64,000 nucleotides of DNA, from positions 16,479,450 to 16,543,449 of the forward strand of contig OZ007581.1 of the NCBI GenBank assembly GCA_963931925.1, read 5' to 3'. Position numbers and translations under genes: made by a program. The notes below the pieces were generated by a model. It was given only the letters and a program-made list of their open reading frames with translations, searched no databases and had not been told where the DNA came from. Of this stretch, positions 11,763 to 22,772 are shown piece after piece (positions within the stretch are counted from its first letter, which is position 1; the number at the start of each line of letters is the position of its first letter). This stretch comes from Onchidella celtica. Taxonomy: Eukaryota > Mollusca > Gastropoda > Systellommatophora > Onchidiidae.

Positions 11763-12304
11763 AGGGTTCACACAGGTCCAAGTCCTGGAAATCGTAAAGA
11801 GCAGGCCGAAAGGCCGCTGCCCGGGCAAAATTTGAAATTAATAGATTAAAATTTATCCATATCATCTCCCCCCCCCCCGCCAGAACAAGAAATAATAAAA
11901 CAAGTAAAGTGAGGTGTAAATGCCAAGGGCAGCGAACCTCCTAAAATAAAGACCTCAAATCAAGGTCCAAGTCCTTAAGTAAAAGTCCTTAAATTCTGAA
12001 AATGATGCCAAAGTCCTTAAAAGTCCTTAAAATTTGTGTTTCAGTTGAAACATTTGAGATTCAAATCTTCCAATTGCACACTGGATAATTGGTACTTTGA
12101 AATAACTGAACTTTTCAGAGTGAATTTACTATGTTTGAACTCTGGATACAGAAACATCCCGTTTCGATGAATGCTGTTCACCACTTGTTTAGTTGTAACA
12201 TTTCTTCGTCATGGGCACACAGGTCCTTGATTTGTTTACTGTGAGTCCTTAGGAAGTCCTTGTAAAGTCCTTAAAATTAGTTTTGAAGATTTTGTATGAA
12301 CCCT
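11763..12304. mobile_element. hAT-like element (AGGGTTCAYAC ends)
   Basis: A 542-bp element with ends AGGGTTCACACAGG and (from the right) AGGGTTCATACAAA. The flanking 8-mers are AAATACAC (11755-11762) and GAATACAC (12305-12312), 7 of 8 identical. The interior carries repeated AAGTCCTTAA words and is homologous to 4243-5371 and, inverted, to 22393-22772. There is no open reading frame. Confidence 0.75.
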
Positions 12305-12317
12305 GAATACACTAAGG

Positions 12318-12684
12318 TAGTGCCTCTCAACCTTTTTCAGGCAATCGATCCTTCATGCTCCAAATTTTCTTTCATTGCACAGCGCCCTCCTCCCCAGTCA
12401 CTACTCAAACCCAACAGAAACATTTCACAAGAAGACAGACTACACACAGATGATGATATTAAGTATTCCAAAGCGTTATTAATGACAATTGGTGTGTTGA
12501 TTATTTAGAAAACATTCTTTATCAAATGCAGTAAAAAAAACATAGGCCTTTTCATCCATTACTGTTTTGGCCCTTACTCCCTTTCATCGTTTTGGCTCCT
12601 TCGTCATCTTTTCCTTTTTTTTTTTCCCCTCTGGAAATCCAAATCAATCAATGGGGGCTATATCACCCACATTGAGAACCACTG
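12318..12684. mobile_element. hAT (Charlie-like) MITE with perfect 8-bp duplication
   Basis: A 367-bp element between identical CACTAAGG 8-mers (12310-12317 and 12685-12692). The left end is TAGTGCCTCTCAACC; the right end read inward is CAGTGGTTCTCAATG. These match the CAGTGGTTCTCAA ends common to many animal hAT elements. It begins only 5 bp beyond the target duplication copy of the neighbouring hAT-like element. It is non-coding. Confidence 0.85.
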
Positions 12685-12692
12685 CACTAAGG

Positions 12693-13786
12693 TTATTGAG
12701 ATACCAGACAGTTAAATAATCTGATCAGGTCACGTAAAAGCCAATATAATGACCTGTATAATTATCTTAGCTGCAGGTGAGAAGAATACAGTGCAGTGGA
12801 AATGATGTCAGTATCTGTGTGGGCTTAGAATATCACATCAGTTTTCAGAACTGAGCCAAAGTTTTTGTAGAAGTACAAATCGAGGGTAGGCAACCAGAGT
12901 GTTGTATGTCCAATTTTATTCATTGCTCTTAAATGCCTTTAGATATGCATGACGCAAGGTGTGTGACTTTATTCATGACCCAGTAAAACCATTCATGTGA
13001 ACGCGCTGAAGTTATTGCAATCACTTGAAGTTTACAAGATTACACATCTGAAACTCGTTGTTCTCAATATAACTATTTTGGGCATGAAACATTCTGAATA
13101 TCAACCCTCAAATTATTCAAGTGTATGATTAATTTATTTAAGTTTGTTTTAAATATGTGATCAATAAGGAAAGTCACTGAACTTGCTCCTCATAGGTAGA
13201 GTGATAAGACATGAAGGTGAAACTTTGTGCAAACAGAATCTTTCCTATTAAATTTAAAATTAAAATTTCTTAATTAGAATATTACAACTTACTAAAGGAT
13301 TAAAGTAAGCCTGATTGAATATCCTGTATCTACAATGTGCCCTAAATCACCATGAAACTCGGGCACTTCAAACCCTTTTTTGGTGTGTGTGTATGTGTGC
13401 TTTCAGTTCATTTATATCTTTTAGTGCACTGGTTATTTTTTGAAACTAGATACACTGAGTTTTCTGAGCATTGATCAAAGTTTGTGGGGGGGGGGGGGGG
13501 GGGAGACGACGGACACCAGTCTGTTGTTGAGGTGGCACAGCTGAATTTTTAATTATTTGATTCTGTTTGTCAACATCTTTATCAATAATGATGATTTGTA
13601 GTACTTCATCCCATCAAATGCGACCTCGATACACTTTACAGTCATTCTTTCATTCACATTCAGTTCATGGATACAAAGAACATGCTACACTTACATCCCA
13701 GAAAATATTTACAACTAGAATTTTTTGGCTGATGACCGTTTGACATGTAGACTTTCATAGTGAAATCTTTTGCGTGTGTGTTTTAG
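12693..13786. other. 5' flank of the TLCD5 gene; G18 tract
   Basis: No gene is seen. A run of 18 G is at 13486-13503. A possible acceptor (TGTGTGTTTTAG ending at 13786) just before the coding start suggests an upstream non-coding exon, which I could not locate. Confidence 0.4.
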
Positions 13787-13832
13787 TTTGACCGAGTCAC
13801 ATTTCTGGTCCAACCCATCTACTCGACCAATC

Positions 13833-14040
13833 ATGCTGAAAATCAACAGTTTTGACTTGTACGAGGTCCTGGCATATCTGTTCTTATGGACGACCTTATA
13901 TTTCCTGTTGTGCCTGTGGAATTCGGCCCGCAGCTATGAATGGCATTGTCGCACAGTTACCACTGTCCATGCTATAGTCATCAGTGTCTTTGCTTTCTAT
14001 GGCATATTTGTACACGGACCTTGGCCATTCACCGATGCAG
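13833..14040 (+). CDS. TLCD5: TLCD5 coding exon 1
   Basis: ATG at 13833; donor CAG/GTAGAA at 14040/14041, phase 1. It encodes the first membrane segment (about residues 8-28) and the family motif ending HGPWPF. The frame is open upstream of this ATG, but no earlier ATG is present in it. Confidence 0.9.
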
Positions 14041-17000
14041 GTAGAAAACATCATTTTCCTTCTAGGTTATTACTATTATTATTGCTAGTTACACTCTTGA
14101 CTTCGGGAATACAGAGATAATTTTTTGTTAATGATGAAATTTGCCAGCATTGTGTAAAGAGGGGCAAAGAACAATATTTCCAATCACATTTTTTAATTCT
14201 ACTCGATGAAAATGTATTTCCTTGCGGCTTAACAAATCATAAGTAAATAATATTATTATTAAAGACTGACTTTAGTCCAAAGTGGATTTGTCCACGTAAT
14301 TTAGCGTTAAAAAATGAAGGCGGACACAAAATTTCATAAGTTTTTATTACATATGTTCACCCTTTAGGGCCATTAAACGTAAATTATTGTGCAATAAAAA
14401 AGAACAAAATTGGTTAATTTTTCTGATCCCATTGTTTTGTGAAAATAGTATCAGGGTTCAAAAGTTACTGATCTCCATTTTTTTTTTCTTCTAACAGCAT
14501 GAGAGTTTCTAAATATTCCCAAATTACTTTTGTGCAGTATAATTATTCTGTGATATTTCAGATACTGTGTAATTTGTTGTATATATATTTGGAGTAGTAT
14601 GTCTAGATGCCTTTGATCAGGATCAATGTTTCATTCATTATTTATCTGTTGAATAACAATGATGATCTCAATTGGACATAGACCACCCAGGTCTTGAGGG
14701 GCCAACTTTAGGAGAAGGAAAAAATTCTTGAGAGCAAAAAAAAAAAAGGCAGAGGTCAATAATTTGATCACAATGAATTTTGTTTTTTCATATTTTGGTC
14801 ATTGTTCCATTTCAAGATGTTTTAACTCATAATGTGGCATGACATTGTCGTCATATTCCTGCTTCCACTAAAATATTTTTTTTTTTTAAATCTGCCTGAG
14901 ACAGTCAAATAAAATGGGCTCCTATACCAGGTAAAAATAGATGAGTCAGGTATGTCAGTGCATTTGAGACTGTGACAGAGGGTCTTTGCTGGAGAGGTTG
15001 TAAACATGGTTTGAGCAGCATTTCCTACTCAATCTCGTGGAATAACACAGGAAATCAGTGCGTAAAACCACTGGTGTGTTTAGAAATTATGATGGCAAGA
15101 TAATTTGGTGATGTTCAGAAATATTCCATTTTGAATCACTCTCTTTGACTGTAGCAAATATGATGCTGTGCGAAATTTAGCACACACAGTGAAGAATGAT
15201 AATCCATCCCAAAGATTCATTCTAGCTGACATGAAGCTGCATGAAGAGATCAGATGCCTGTTCTAAACATACTCAGTTTGAACCACTGATTTCCTGTGTT
15301 ATTTGACAAGTTACATGCACGGGGAAATACTATTACTTTTGTCCAAAATCACGTTTGCTGTCTCTCCAGCAGAGATCTGTAGGAGTCTCATCTGCGGATA
15401 GGTCCTAATCCTTTCAAATGGAAGCCAAAGACAGGAAGAATTACATAGAAATAAGTAAGAAAATTCTTTTTCCTTTTTATTATTCCCTGCACCAAGGTTT
15501 AAAAGAATACTGAGTTTAAATTCCTTTGGGCAGTTCCTGGGGAGATGGGTCATATAAGCTAAGACTTAAGGGATTTTTTAAAAAGTTTTTTCATGTATTT
15601 GTCTTTCAGGAGGACCCAATACTCCATTACAGATCAGAACCATTAGTCTTTGCTTAGCTTATTTCCTGTTTGACTTCAGCTGGTGCATGTACTTCAAGAC
15701 AGAAGGTGAGATGTCTTGAAATAAAAGTCTTAACACAAGGCTCATTTCATGAACTATGCCTTTGAAACAAAATGGCGTCCATCTCACTTACTGGTGTGTC
15801 AATAATTTCCCCAGTGTACAGGAGAGCTGTTTGAAAGTTTTGGTGAGCGTGAGATTTCTTATATACAAGTTCAAGTTTAGTTTATTGTAGGCCTGACGGC
15901 CAATTCAAAATATACAGAAGAATCATGCAAACAATCTTTGAAAACCTTAAAAACCAACAAATAGTCAAAACGCATGGTCATTCACTCTCTCATACAGATG
16001 GGCATATTTCTGCATATGACTTCTAAACTGTTAACATTTATGTGGTGCTTTGCGAAAACCTGACACTTTGCGCAAAGACTAGATCCGAGATATAGCCTGA
16101 AACAGGTGAAAATCTGACCTCGGGGTCAAATTGGTTAAGGCTACCAGAGGTATCTATGTCAACTCATACATCCTGTGTGAAGGATTTTGTTGAATTCGAT
16201 CTATAAATGTGTTAAAAACGTGTTTTTTTAGGGCCATCTTGAAGTAAAAATTTGGAGTTGTGTAACTTTAAACTTGAGTTTCTCTGTATTTTTCTGTTTT
16301 CGTCACTTAAAATGGTCATAACTTCGTTAATAATGAAGATATTGACAAAATTCAAGTTGCATGTTGTTCAGGAATGTCTCCTCTTCATTTCTATGCATTT
16401 AACTCAAAAACCATGATTTTCGCAAAGAGTAGGGTTTTTGCAGATCACCTTACATTTTCACATCAAGGGGATCACAGCTGTCACATGCCCACTGTCTGTC
16501 CCTTCTTTCTATTGGTTATTAATTACCTGTGTATGCACTAGGCATGGGCACTAATCGATACTGGCCACTATCGAGTACTCTATCGATTAAGAGCACTCAG
16601 TATCGATAGTAAAAACAAGGGAAATAACCATGAAATAAAAAACCGTATAAAAATACCTCCCTTCGATAATATGACGCTCTAAACATGTGGTGGCATGTCT
16701 TGAAAAAGGTACTAGCTCTATATCATTTGTGTGCATCTTTAAAACTTTTTTATGTATAAAGTGATGACACGGACGGACAGTGCAACGACTCGAGCGAGCT
16801 TCGGCGGGAACAGTGACGCAAGACTGTGAGATCATGTGGGGGTGCAAAGCGGCAAGTGGCAGCAGAGTGCTACTGCTAGGTTAGCCTAGGCCTACTCTAA
16901 CCTCCTTGGCCTAGACTAGGCATGGCCAATGATGTTCTTAAATAAATCTGGGCATATTCCTAGCCCATTATCGATATCAGTAAATTTTTCTCTCCCCGCC

Positions 17001-19947
17001 TTCTTCTCACTATCTCAGTATCGATTAGTATTGAGTAGATGGCTAAACTATCGGGTACTTGATAAATTTCGTGAGTACCCGATAGTATCGAGTACCAGTA
17101 TCGATTAGCGCCCATCCCTAGTATGCACTATTTTGGGGTGTTTTTGAAAATTCATGGAAATCTTAGCTAGAGTATGATATTTGTATCATTGGAGAGCTTA
17201 TTCAGAGAAGAATAATGACAGCCAAATGTTACAAACACAAAAAAATACAAAAACAGTATGTGCAACAAAACTGCATGTTATCCCGGATCCCAGGCTGTGC
17301 CAGGTGCCGCAAACAGATGTGCAAGTGGCCGCACCTCATGGGTGACCGGTGTATCGATCGGTTTTAAAACGGCCCATACCCAAAAGGTGTGATGCGAAAA
17401 GGTTAGAGATATCGATACTTTACTTTGTAAAAGTACGGATCTCCTCATGAGTGATGTTAACGTGGCCTTAACTCAAAACCATGTAGACCACAGTGCATCA
17501 GATGAACCCGCTGTTGAAGATTGCAGCAATAGCTGTTATTAAAAACGAACATAACAGTATGGGGATAAATTGGTTTCAATAAGATCATATTATGAAAGAG
17601 TAAACACTGAGGTCTACAACAAAATTGCCATAATCTGTTTGAACAAATTTTCTTGAAGTTCTTGTGGCAACATTTCGATAGTGATAAGATGGAAGCTCTT
17701 CATAATTGTATTAGATTGTTCTTCTCAACATTCATTCTTCCTATCACTCATCAATCCCCACAACCTCCTTCATCCTTTGTAGGACCAGTGATGTTGGCCC
17801 ATCATTCCCTGAGTATCGTTGGCCTGACCTGGTGTTTGTGTGCTGGCCTCTACGGCACGGAGATGGTGACCACTATCGGGGGTGCTGAAATCACCAACCC
17901 TTTGCTGCAGCTGCGGTGGTTTCTCCGGAAGACAGGAAATTACAAGACAATACTTGGAGACATTGTTGACTGGGCTTTCATGTTAACCTTTGGATTTTTC
18001 CGCATTATCGTGGGCTCTGTACTCTTATATAGCTACTACCAACAGGTAAGGCAAAGTGTCATTCACCCCAATACTGCACACAATGGTTTTTTTTAGGCAG
18101 TATTTCTCAAGGTGAGGCACAATCTCCACTAGTGAGACGTGGCAGTGGTATTTTGGTGGAGACTGGGATTTTTCATAGAAATCTTAATTTCATCGTGTAT
18201 TTTAACAAAAGAAAAAAAGATGGTGTGTGACGAAAACCGAGAGACGTGAACTTGGTATGGCGGGGGTTCTAGAAGACATCAAGAAGTTAAAGGCCGAAAC
18301 ATCTAATGAAAGAATCCACTCTTCCTCTGAAGATCGTCATCTGCCTCGCTCCACCTGAGGAGTTTTTTACCACTAACTGTGTAGATAATATAAATTGCTG
18401 TTTGTTTATGTCGTGTCGGTGGTTTTCTTAATTAGCTTAGATTAAAACATCCAACTAAACAGATGCATGACTTAAATGGTAATGCTGCAGCCTAGCTAGT
18501 TACACATGTTCTTGGTCACTCAATCATGGCGAGGCGCATTTTAAATTTTTTTTTTTTTAACTCTTTCTGTCCTGATCAACGTATGATGTGTTGATCACTG
18601 ATGGCCTAGATGCATGACCAACGCACCATGTGTCAATCTTCATTTTCGTAATTTCACCTCTTGTGTGTAAAAAATCCTGGCCATATCAGCAGACATACCA
18701 AATCACACTGAATTGTACATAACATAAAGCTTCCGCTTTTTCCTATCAGTATGGTATATAACAACATTAACTTTTTGTATGTTTTACTCCTGTTTTTTTG
18801 CTATTTGAAAATGTATGCTTTAGTAGAGTTCGGCACTTTTTTTGTGTCCCTTGGGCATCTGGTGCTAAATGGGCTGGGACAGAAAGAGTTCAGTGGAGCA
18901 TGGAACAAAAAAGTTTGAAAAACACTGATCTAAGGCAAGGAGTTTAATAATGATAATAATTATCCTGCTACCATGGAGCTAGAGGGTAAGCAAGTAAGCC
19001 ACAAAACCTTCATGACTACCTGACCAAAAATATGAAACTTTGGATACTGCGCCAAGTTTTGACAATAAATTATATGGACACATCCATTTTTAGACAAAAT
19101 TTAGTCTTTAATGTTAAGTATTTTTGATATTTTGAGCAGCAAGAATGAGAGGCATTTTTATTTACTAAAAGTAAAATCGAAAAGTATGATGGGAATTTTG
19201 TTCTTTGCCTTTCTTTACACACTCCTGGTCGCAAATTGACTTTATCACATATGTGTACTCTGCGAAGAATTGTGGTTCAACAATAAGTATTATCAGTCTT
19301 TGCTTGCAACCGAGTGTCACTGTTAATGTCACCAAAATCTACATAGTGAACTTGGTACACAGAATTTGCGAAAACTCAGAATCTGTCTTGCTTGGGTCAG
19401 TCAGGAATAATAATAATGCACGTCTACAATGCACACTTCCCATTTACACTGGGCGCTTTATAGTACGTGAAAGTTACAGTATTCAGGAATTCAGTGAGTA
19501 ATTTGATATCTGATATTGAGTTAACATAGAAGGATGAAGCCTGCTCTTTGTACTGCAAATAATGGTATGTGTTGAAGAAGCCATGCAGCATTGTGAATTA
19601 ATTGCACTGTAAACTAATTTCTTTGATCTTTTTTGTCTTGCCTCCAGGATACAGATTTCTGGGGTAGAGTGGGTGGTACTTGCATTTATAGCATTGGATG
19701 GATCTTTTTCATCAACATTGTCAATTATGCCATACGTAAATATGTCAGAAGATATCGTGCCTGGGTGAAGCAACACCCATCAAAAACAACAGACAGTCAT
19801 CACAATGGTATCGGAAATGGTGCGGCCAAAGATGCGGTGAGCATCATTAAGGATCAGGAGATTCCAAGTCAGAGGGAGATCAAGGATGGGTCCAAGGAGT
19901 TGACCCTGCGGAAAAACTGTGTGGTCCAAGAAAATCTCACAACGTAA
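13833..19947 (+). CDS. TLCD5: TLC-domain membrane protein, TLCD5 (TMEM136) family, four coding exons
   Basis: Joining 13833-14040, 15610-15705, 17783-18045 and 19648-19947 gives 288 codons plus a stop with consistent phases (1, 1, 0). Every junction is GT-AG. The protein is a multi-pass membrane protein of the TRAM/LAG1/CLN8 (TLC) fold. Recognisable family landmarks are SYEWHCRTVTTVHA and HGPWPF in exon 1, GPNTPLQIRT and YFLFDFSWCMYF across exons 1-2, the paired histidines in MLAHHSLSIVG, and EITNPLLQLRWFLR in exon 3. These match vertebrate TLCD5 closely. The C-terminal tail of about 60 residues is hydrophilic and longer than in vertebrates. The biochemical role of TLCD5 is not established; relatives TLCD1/2 affect membrane lipid composition. 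Introns carry hAT insertions. Candidate polyadenylation signals lie at 20429 and 23381. Confidence 0.93.
14041..15609 (+). other. TLCD5 intron 1
   Basis: GT-AG intron of 1569 bp. It holds a diverged repeat at about 14260-14345 (shared with about 1240-1345) and A/T runs. Nothing else is recognised. Confidence 0.7.
15610..15705 (+). CDS. TLCD5: TLCD5 coding exon 2
   Basis: 96 bp between TCTTTCAG and GTGAGA. It starts by completing the Gly codon split after exon 1 and ends in phase 1. It encodes a membrane segment including LAYFLFDFSW. Confidence 0.9.
15706..17782 (+). other. TLCD5 intron 2
   Basis: GT-AG intron of 2077 bp containing a complete hAT-type element at 16539-17120. The rest is AT-rich with no recognised feature. 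Confidence 0.7.
16539..17120. mobile_element. hAT-type element with perfect 8-bp duplication
   Basis: A 582-bp element flanked by identical GTATGCAC 8-mers (16531-16538 and 17121-17128). The ends are TAGGCATGGGCACTAATCG and, from the right, TAGGGATGGGCGCTAATCG. TATCGAT and GAGTACTC words are repeated beneath both ends, as expected for subterminal transposase-binding sites. No transposase is seen. Confidence 0.85.
17783..18045 (+). CDS. TLCD5: TLCD5 coding exon 3
   Basis: 263 bp between TTTGTAG and GTAAGG, phase 1 to phase 0. It contains the conserved AHHSLS and NPLLQLRWFLR motifs and a further membrane segment (GFFRIIVGSVLLYSYY). Confidence 0.93.
18098..18927. mobile_element. hAT-like element (CAGTATTTCTCAA) carrying a nested MITE
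   Basis: The left end CAGTATTTCTCAAGG and the right end GAAAAACACTG are inverted relative to each other and match the element at 92-269. The flanking 8-mers TTTTTAGG and ATCTAAGG agree at 5 of 8, so the boundaries are approximate. A second MITE sits at 18561-18888. Confidence 0.55.
18561..18888. mobile_element. piggyBac-type MITE (one TTAA mutated)
   Basis: 328 bp between TTAA (18557-18560) and TTCA (18889-18892). Terminal inverted repeats: CTCTTTCTGTCC on the left and CTCTTTCTGTCCC from the right. It is similar at the tips to the elements at 26420 and 4265. Non-coding; nested in a hAT-like element inside TLCD5 intron 3. Confidence 0.65.
19648..19947 (+). CDS. TLCD5: TLCD5 coding exon 4 and stop
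   Basis: 300 bp after CCTCCAG, phase 0, ending at TAA 19945-19947. It encodes the last membrane segment (SIGWIFFINIVNYAI) and a charged cytosolic-looking tail. Confidence 0.92.
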   Translation, partial: DTDFWGRVGGTCIYSIGWIFFINIVNYAIRKYVRRYRAWVKQHPSKTTDSHHNGIGNGAAKDAVSIIKDQEIPSQREIKDGSKELTLRKNCVVQENLTT

Positions 19948-20726
19948 TGTAAGATATAATTCGGAGTTGATGTTATTTTGTGAAATGGATGCAACGGGTT
20001 TTTTCTTTCCATGAGTTTTACCTCTTCCTTTTAGGTTTTTTTTTTTTTTGACCGAAAACCTTGACTTTCAGACTGTAAACAGAGAGTGATATTTTTCTGT
20101 ATTTATTACTGTTTTTATATGTTATCACCAGGTATGAGAATGTTTGCAATATTGGTCCTATATCTCATTTTAACAAAGTTTATACTGTTTTGTTATTTTT
20201 TATTATTGTCGTTCTAATATTTAAATGTATTATGATTCTGAATTCATGTGTTACATCATCGCGATGCTACAAGACTCCCGTACCTAACAATTTTGGCCAA
20301 AATCATTTTTTTCGCTCTTTGGGTCTGAAAATCAATGGCGCACCTTGTGTCAAAAGCTCCTGGCTCAATTCCTGTAAATAACGATATTGCAATAATCAAG
20401 TCCATTGTCTTTAGAATTTGCTGGCGGCAATAAACCAAAGAAAATCAGTTTTTTTGGATCTCCTGTAAAATTTTCGAAATGTTAGTTAAGGGAGTCTTGC
20501 AGCATAGCAACGACATGATCTCCCATGTTATTTGAATGTAAGAAAAATAGCATTTTCTTCCAAAATGCAGATTCAGATCATATCTGTTCAGAAAATGGGT
20601 CAACTGTTGGAACCTAATTTAACATCAACTCAAAAGTTTTGCAGCTGTTGTTAGGGGTGCATAGCATTTTACACAGAAAGCTATGGCTGAGCAATGAAAC
20701 ACAACTCAATAGTTTTTGTGTTTGTA
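19948..20726 (+). other. Probable TLCD5 3' UTR
   Basis: AT-rich sequence after the stop codon with an AATAAA at 20429-20434. A longer UTR reaching the AATAAA at 23381 cannot be excluded. No other gene is seen. Confidence 0.4.
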
Positions 20727-21142
20727 TTTGTATTTTGTAGACTTCTTTAATCCCATTTGGGAAATTTGCCTTAATGTCATTGCAGCCTAGTTACAACTGG
20801 AGCAGACACGCAGTGCAATGTCGGTTGGCAGGTTTTTTTTGTTTGTTTCCTGGGGGGAGGGGGGGGGGGAGATAAATTTTTATTTAATTTTGCCAGGGCG
20901 GGTCTGTTCGGCCTCCCCTTCTCGATTTCCAACCTCCAAGGTATCTGTAATGTGCATATGGGCCCTCCGAATTTTTCGTCCTTATCCGAGAAGACTAGGT
21001 GTTCAATCCACCCACCACAGGACCAGGACAAGAAAATAAGAGAAAAATCCCACATTTCCAACATGCCTGCACGGACCGGGATTTGAACCCGGTACCTTTG
21101 GCATGAAAAGCGAGCACCTTGCCTCTAGACTACCCTGTCCCC
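20727..21142 (-). repeat. tRNA-derived SINE, copy 1
   Basis: Read on the minus strand it has a tRNA-like head (GGCAAGGTGCTCGC and the B-box GGGTTCAAATCCC), a body with GTGCAGGCATGTTGGAA and CTTCTCGGATAAGGAC, a variable G/C-run, and a tail ending CCCAAATGGGATTAAAGAAG plus A/T-rich repeats. Homologous to 24853-25216, 40855-42092 and 42590-43038. Confidence 0.75.
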
Positions 21143-22392
21143 GTGTATCTGTCTGTAGTTCTTATTGTAGAACTCAGACGTATATTTTTTTGTGTTTTTT
21201 TTTTCTCTATTTGGCTTTGTAATTCGTCTGCTGTCCCCTAACAAGTTTTTGCTCTGAGGCTAGGTTTAACGAGATTCCAAAAGCCAATCGATAATATGTA
21301 AGAATTTTGTAAGTAGTGACTTGCAACGAAATAATTGGTTACGTTGCTTCATTTACTTAAGTTGTTTAGTCCTTGTATCAGATGGAGTCATTTAGCTAAA
21401 TTTGAGAGATTTGCATTTAGTACCGTTTTGAGAAATTCAGTAAAATGGTAACAATTTCATGTTGCGACAGTCAAATTGAGATTACAACAAAAATGTGGCA
21501 ACTCCAAGACGGAATGATTTACTCTCTCTCTTGCCACAGCAGTGGTGGATCTACTATAAACTAATGAAGCTTGAGCTTCAGGGTCCCCAATCTCTGAGGG
21601 GTCCTGAAGAAAAAGTTGTTTACCTTCAAAAACAAAAATTGTTTTTCAAGGTCTTGAAAAGCCTGGAAAACAGAACACAACCTTGAATAACCTTGAAAAA
21701 ACAAAAAACGCGATCAAATTGAAAAAACAAAAAAATTTGGGCCTAGGAGCTAGACCTAACGGAAACAGAGACGGCGGTGTAGTCGCACAGCTTTTTATGG
21801 GCATAAGCAATTCACGGACATGCGTAGTTTTTGTCGCGGTGTTTTGTGGCCTTGAAAATGAAAACGTTGACCTTGAAAAACCTTGAATTTTCTCATGAAA
21901 GTCTGCTATGAAGCCTGTCTAATAGTTCAAGCGTCAGGGTCCCAAACTGTAGGTCTGCGGCATGGTATGAAAACTTGTGCATTTCCATTGCCTTCCATTG
22001 CAAAAAACCAATTCTGTTTTCATGAAGTATTTTTGTGAGGGTTGAGAGAAATTAGAACAAGTATAATATTTTTTTTTTCTTTGGAATTTTTTAAACAAAA
22101 TATCTGTGAAGTCAGGCCATAGACACAGGATAGATCAGGAAAGGAAAATGTGTTATATCATTACTGAAGTACATACTGGGTTGTACTGGATTCAGTCACA
22201 AGAGCACTGTGCTGAATGTTCCGTGAAATGTTTAGGTGTAGCCAACGTGGGACAGTGTATGTATTGTTGAGAATCAGCTGTTGCATATGGTAGATCACTC
22301 AGGGTCCCAAAGAATATAATTCATACGCATGGAATAGTGCAGTTTGTGATGACAGATATATACTCATGCAGTGAAAGATGTCTGTGTTATAC
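21143..22392. other. No gene seen
   Basis: AT-rich sequence. A short word CCTTGAAAA recurs at 21650-21885. No gene or delimited repeat was recognised. Confidence 0.3.
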
Positions 22393-22772
22393 AGGGTTCA
22401 TACAAAGTCTTGAAAACTAATTTTAAGGAATTTTTAAGGACTTCCTAAGGACTCACGGTAAATAAATTAAGGACCTGTGTGCCTGTGACCAAGAAATATT
22501 ACAACTATACAAGTGCTATGCAGCACTCATCAATACGGAATGTTTCTGTATCCAGAATTCTGACATAGTAAATTCACTCTGAAAAGTTCAGTTCTTTCAA
22601 AGTACCAATTATCCAGTGTGCAAACTGCAATTGGAAGATTTGAATCTCAAATGATTAAATTGAAACACAAATTTTAAGGACTTTGGCATCATTTTCAGAA
22701 TTTAAGGACTTTTTGAGTACTTATTTTTTCTTTTATGAAAATTAAGGACTTTTAAGGACCTGTGTGAACCCT
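22393..22772. mobile_element. hAT-like element (AGGGTTCAYAC ends), inverted copy
   Basis: 380 bp with ends AGGGTTCATACAAA and, from the right, AGGGTTCACACAGG, inverted relative to the copy at 11763-12304. The flanking 8-mers TGTTATAC and GGTTATAA share GTTATA. Non-coding. Confidence 0.7.

Larger units (their letters stand above)
18046..19647 (+). other. TLCD5 intron 3
   Basis: GT-AG intron of 1602 bp. It contains a hAT-like element with a nested TTAA-type MITE (18098-18927) and a diverged inverted repeat copy at about 19055-19120. Confidence 0.7.
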
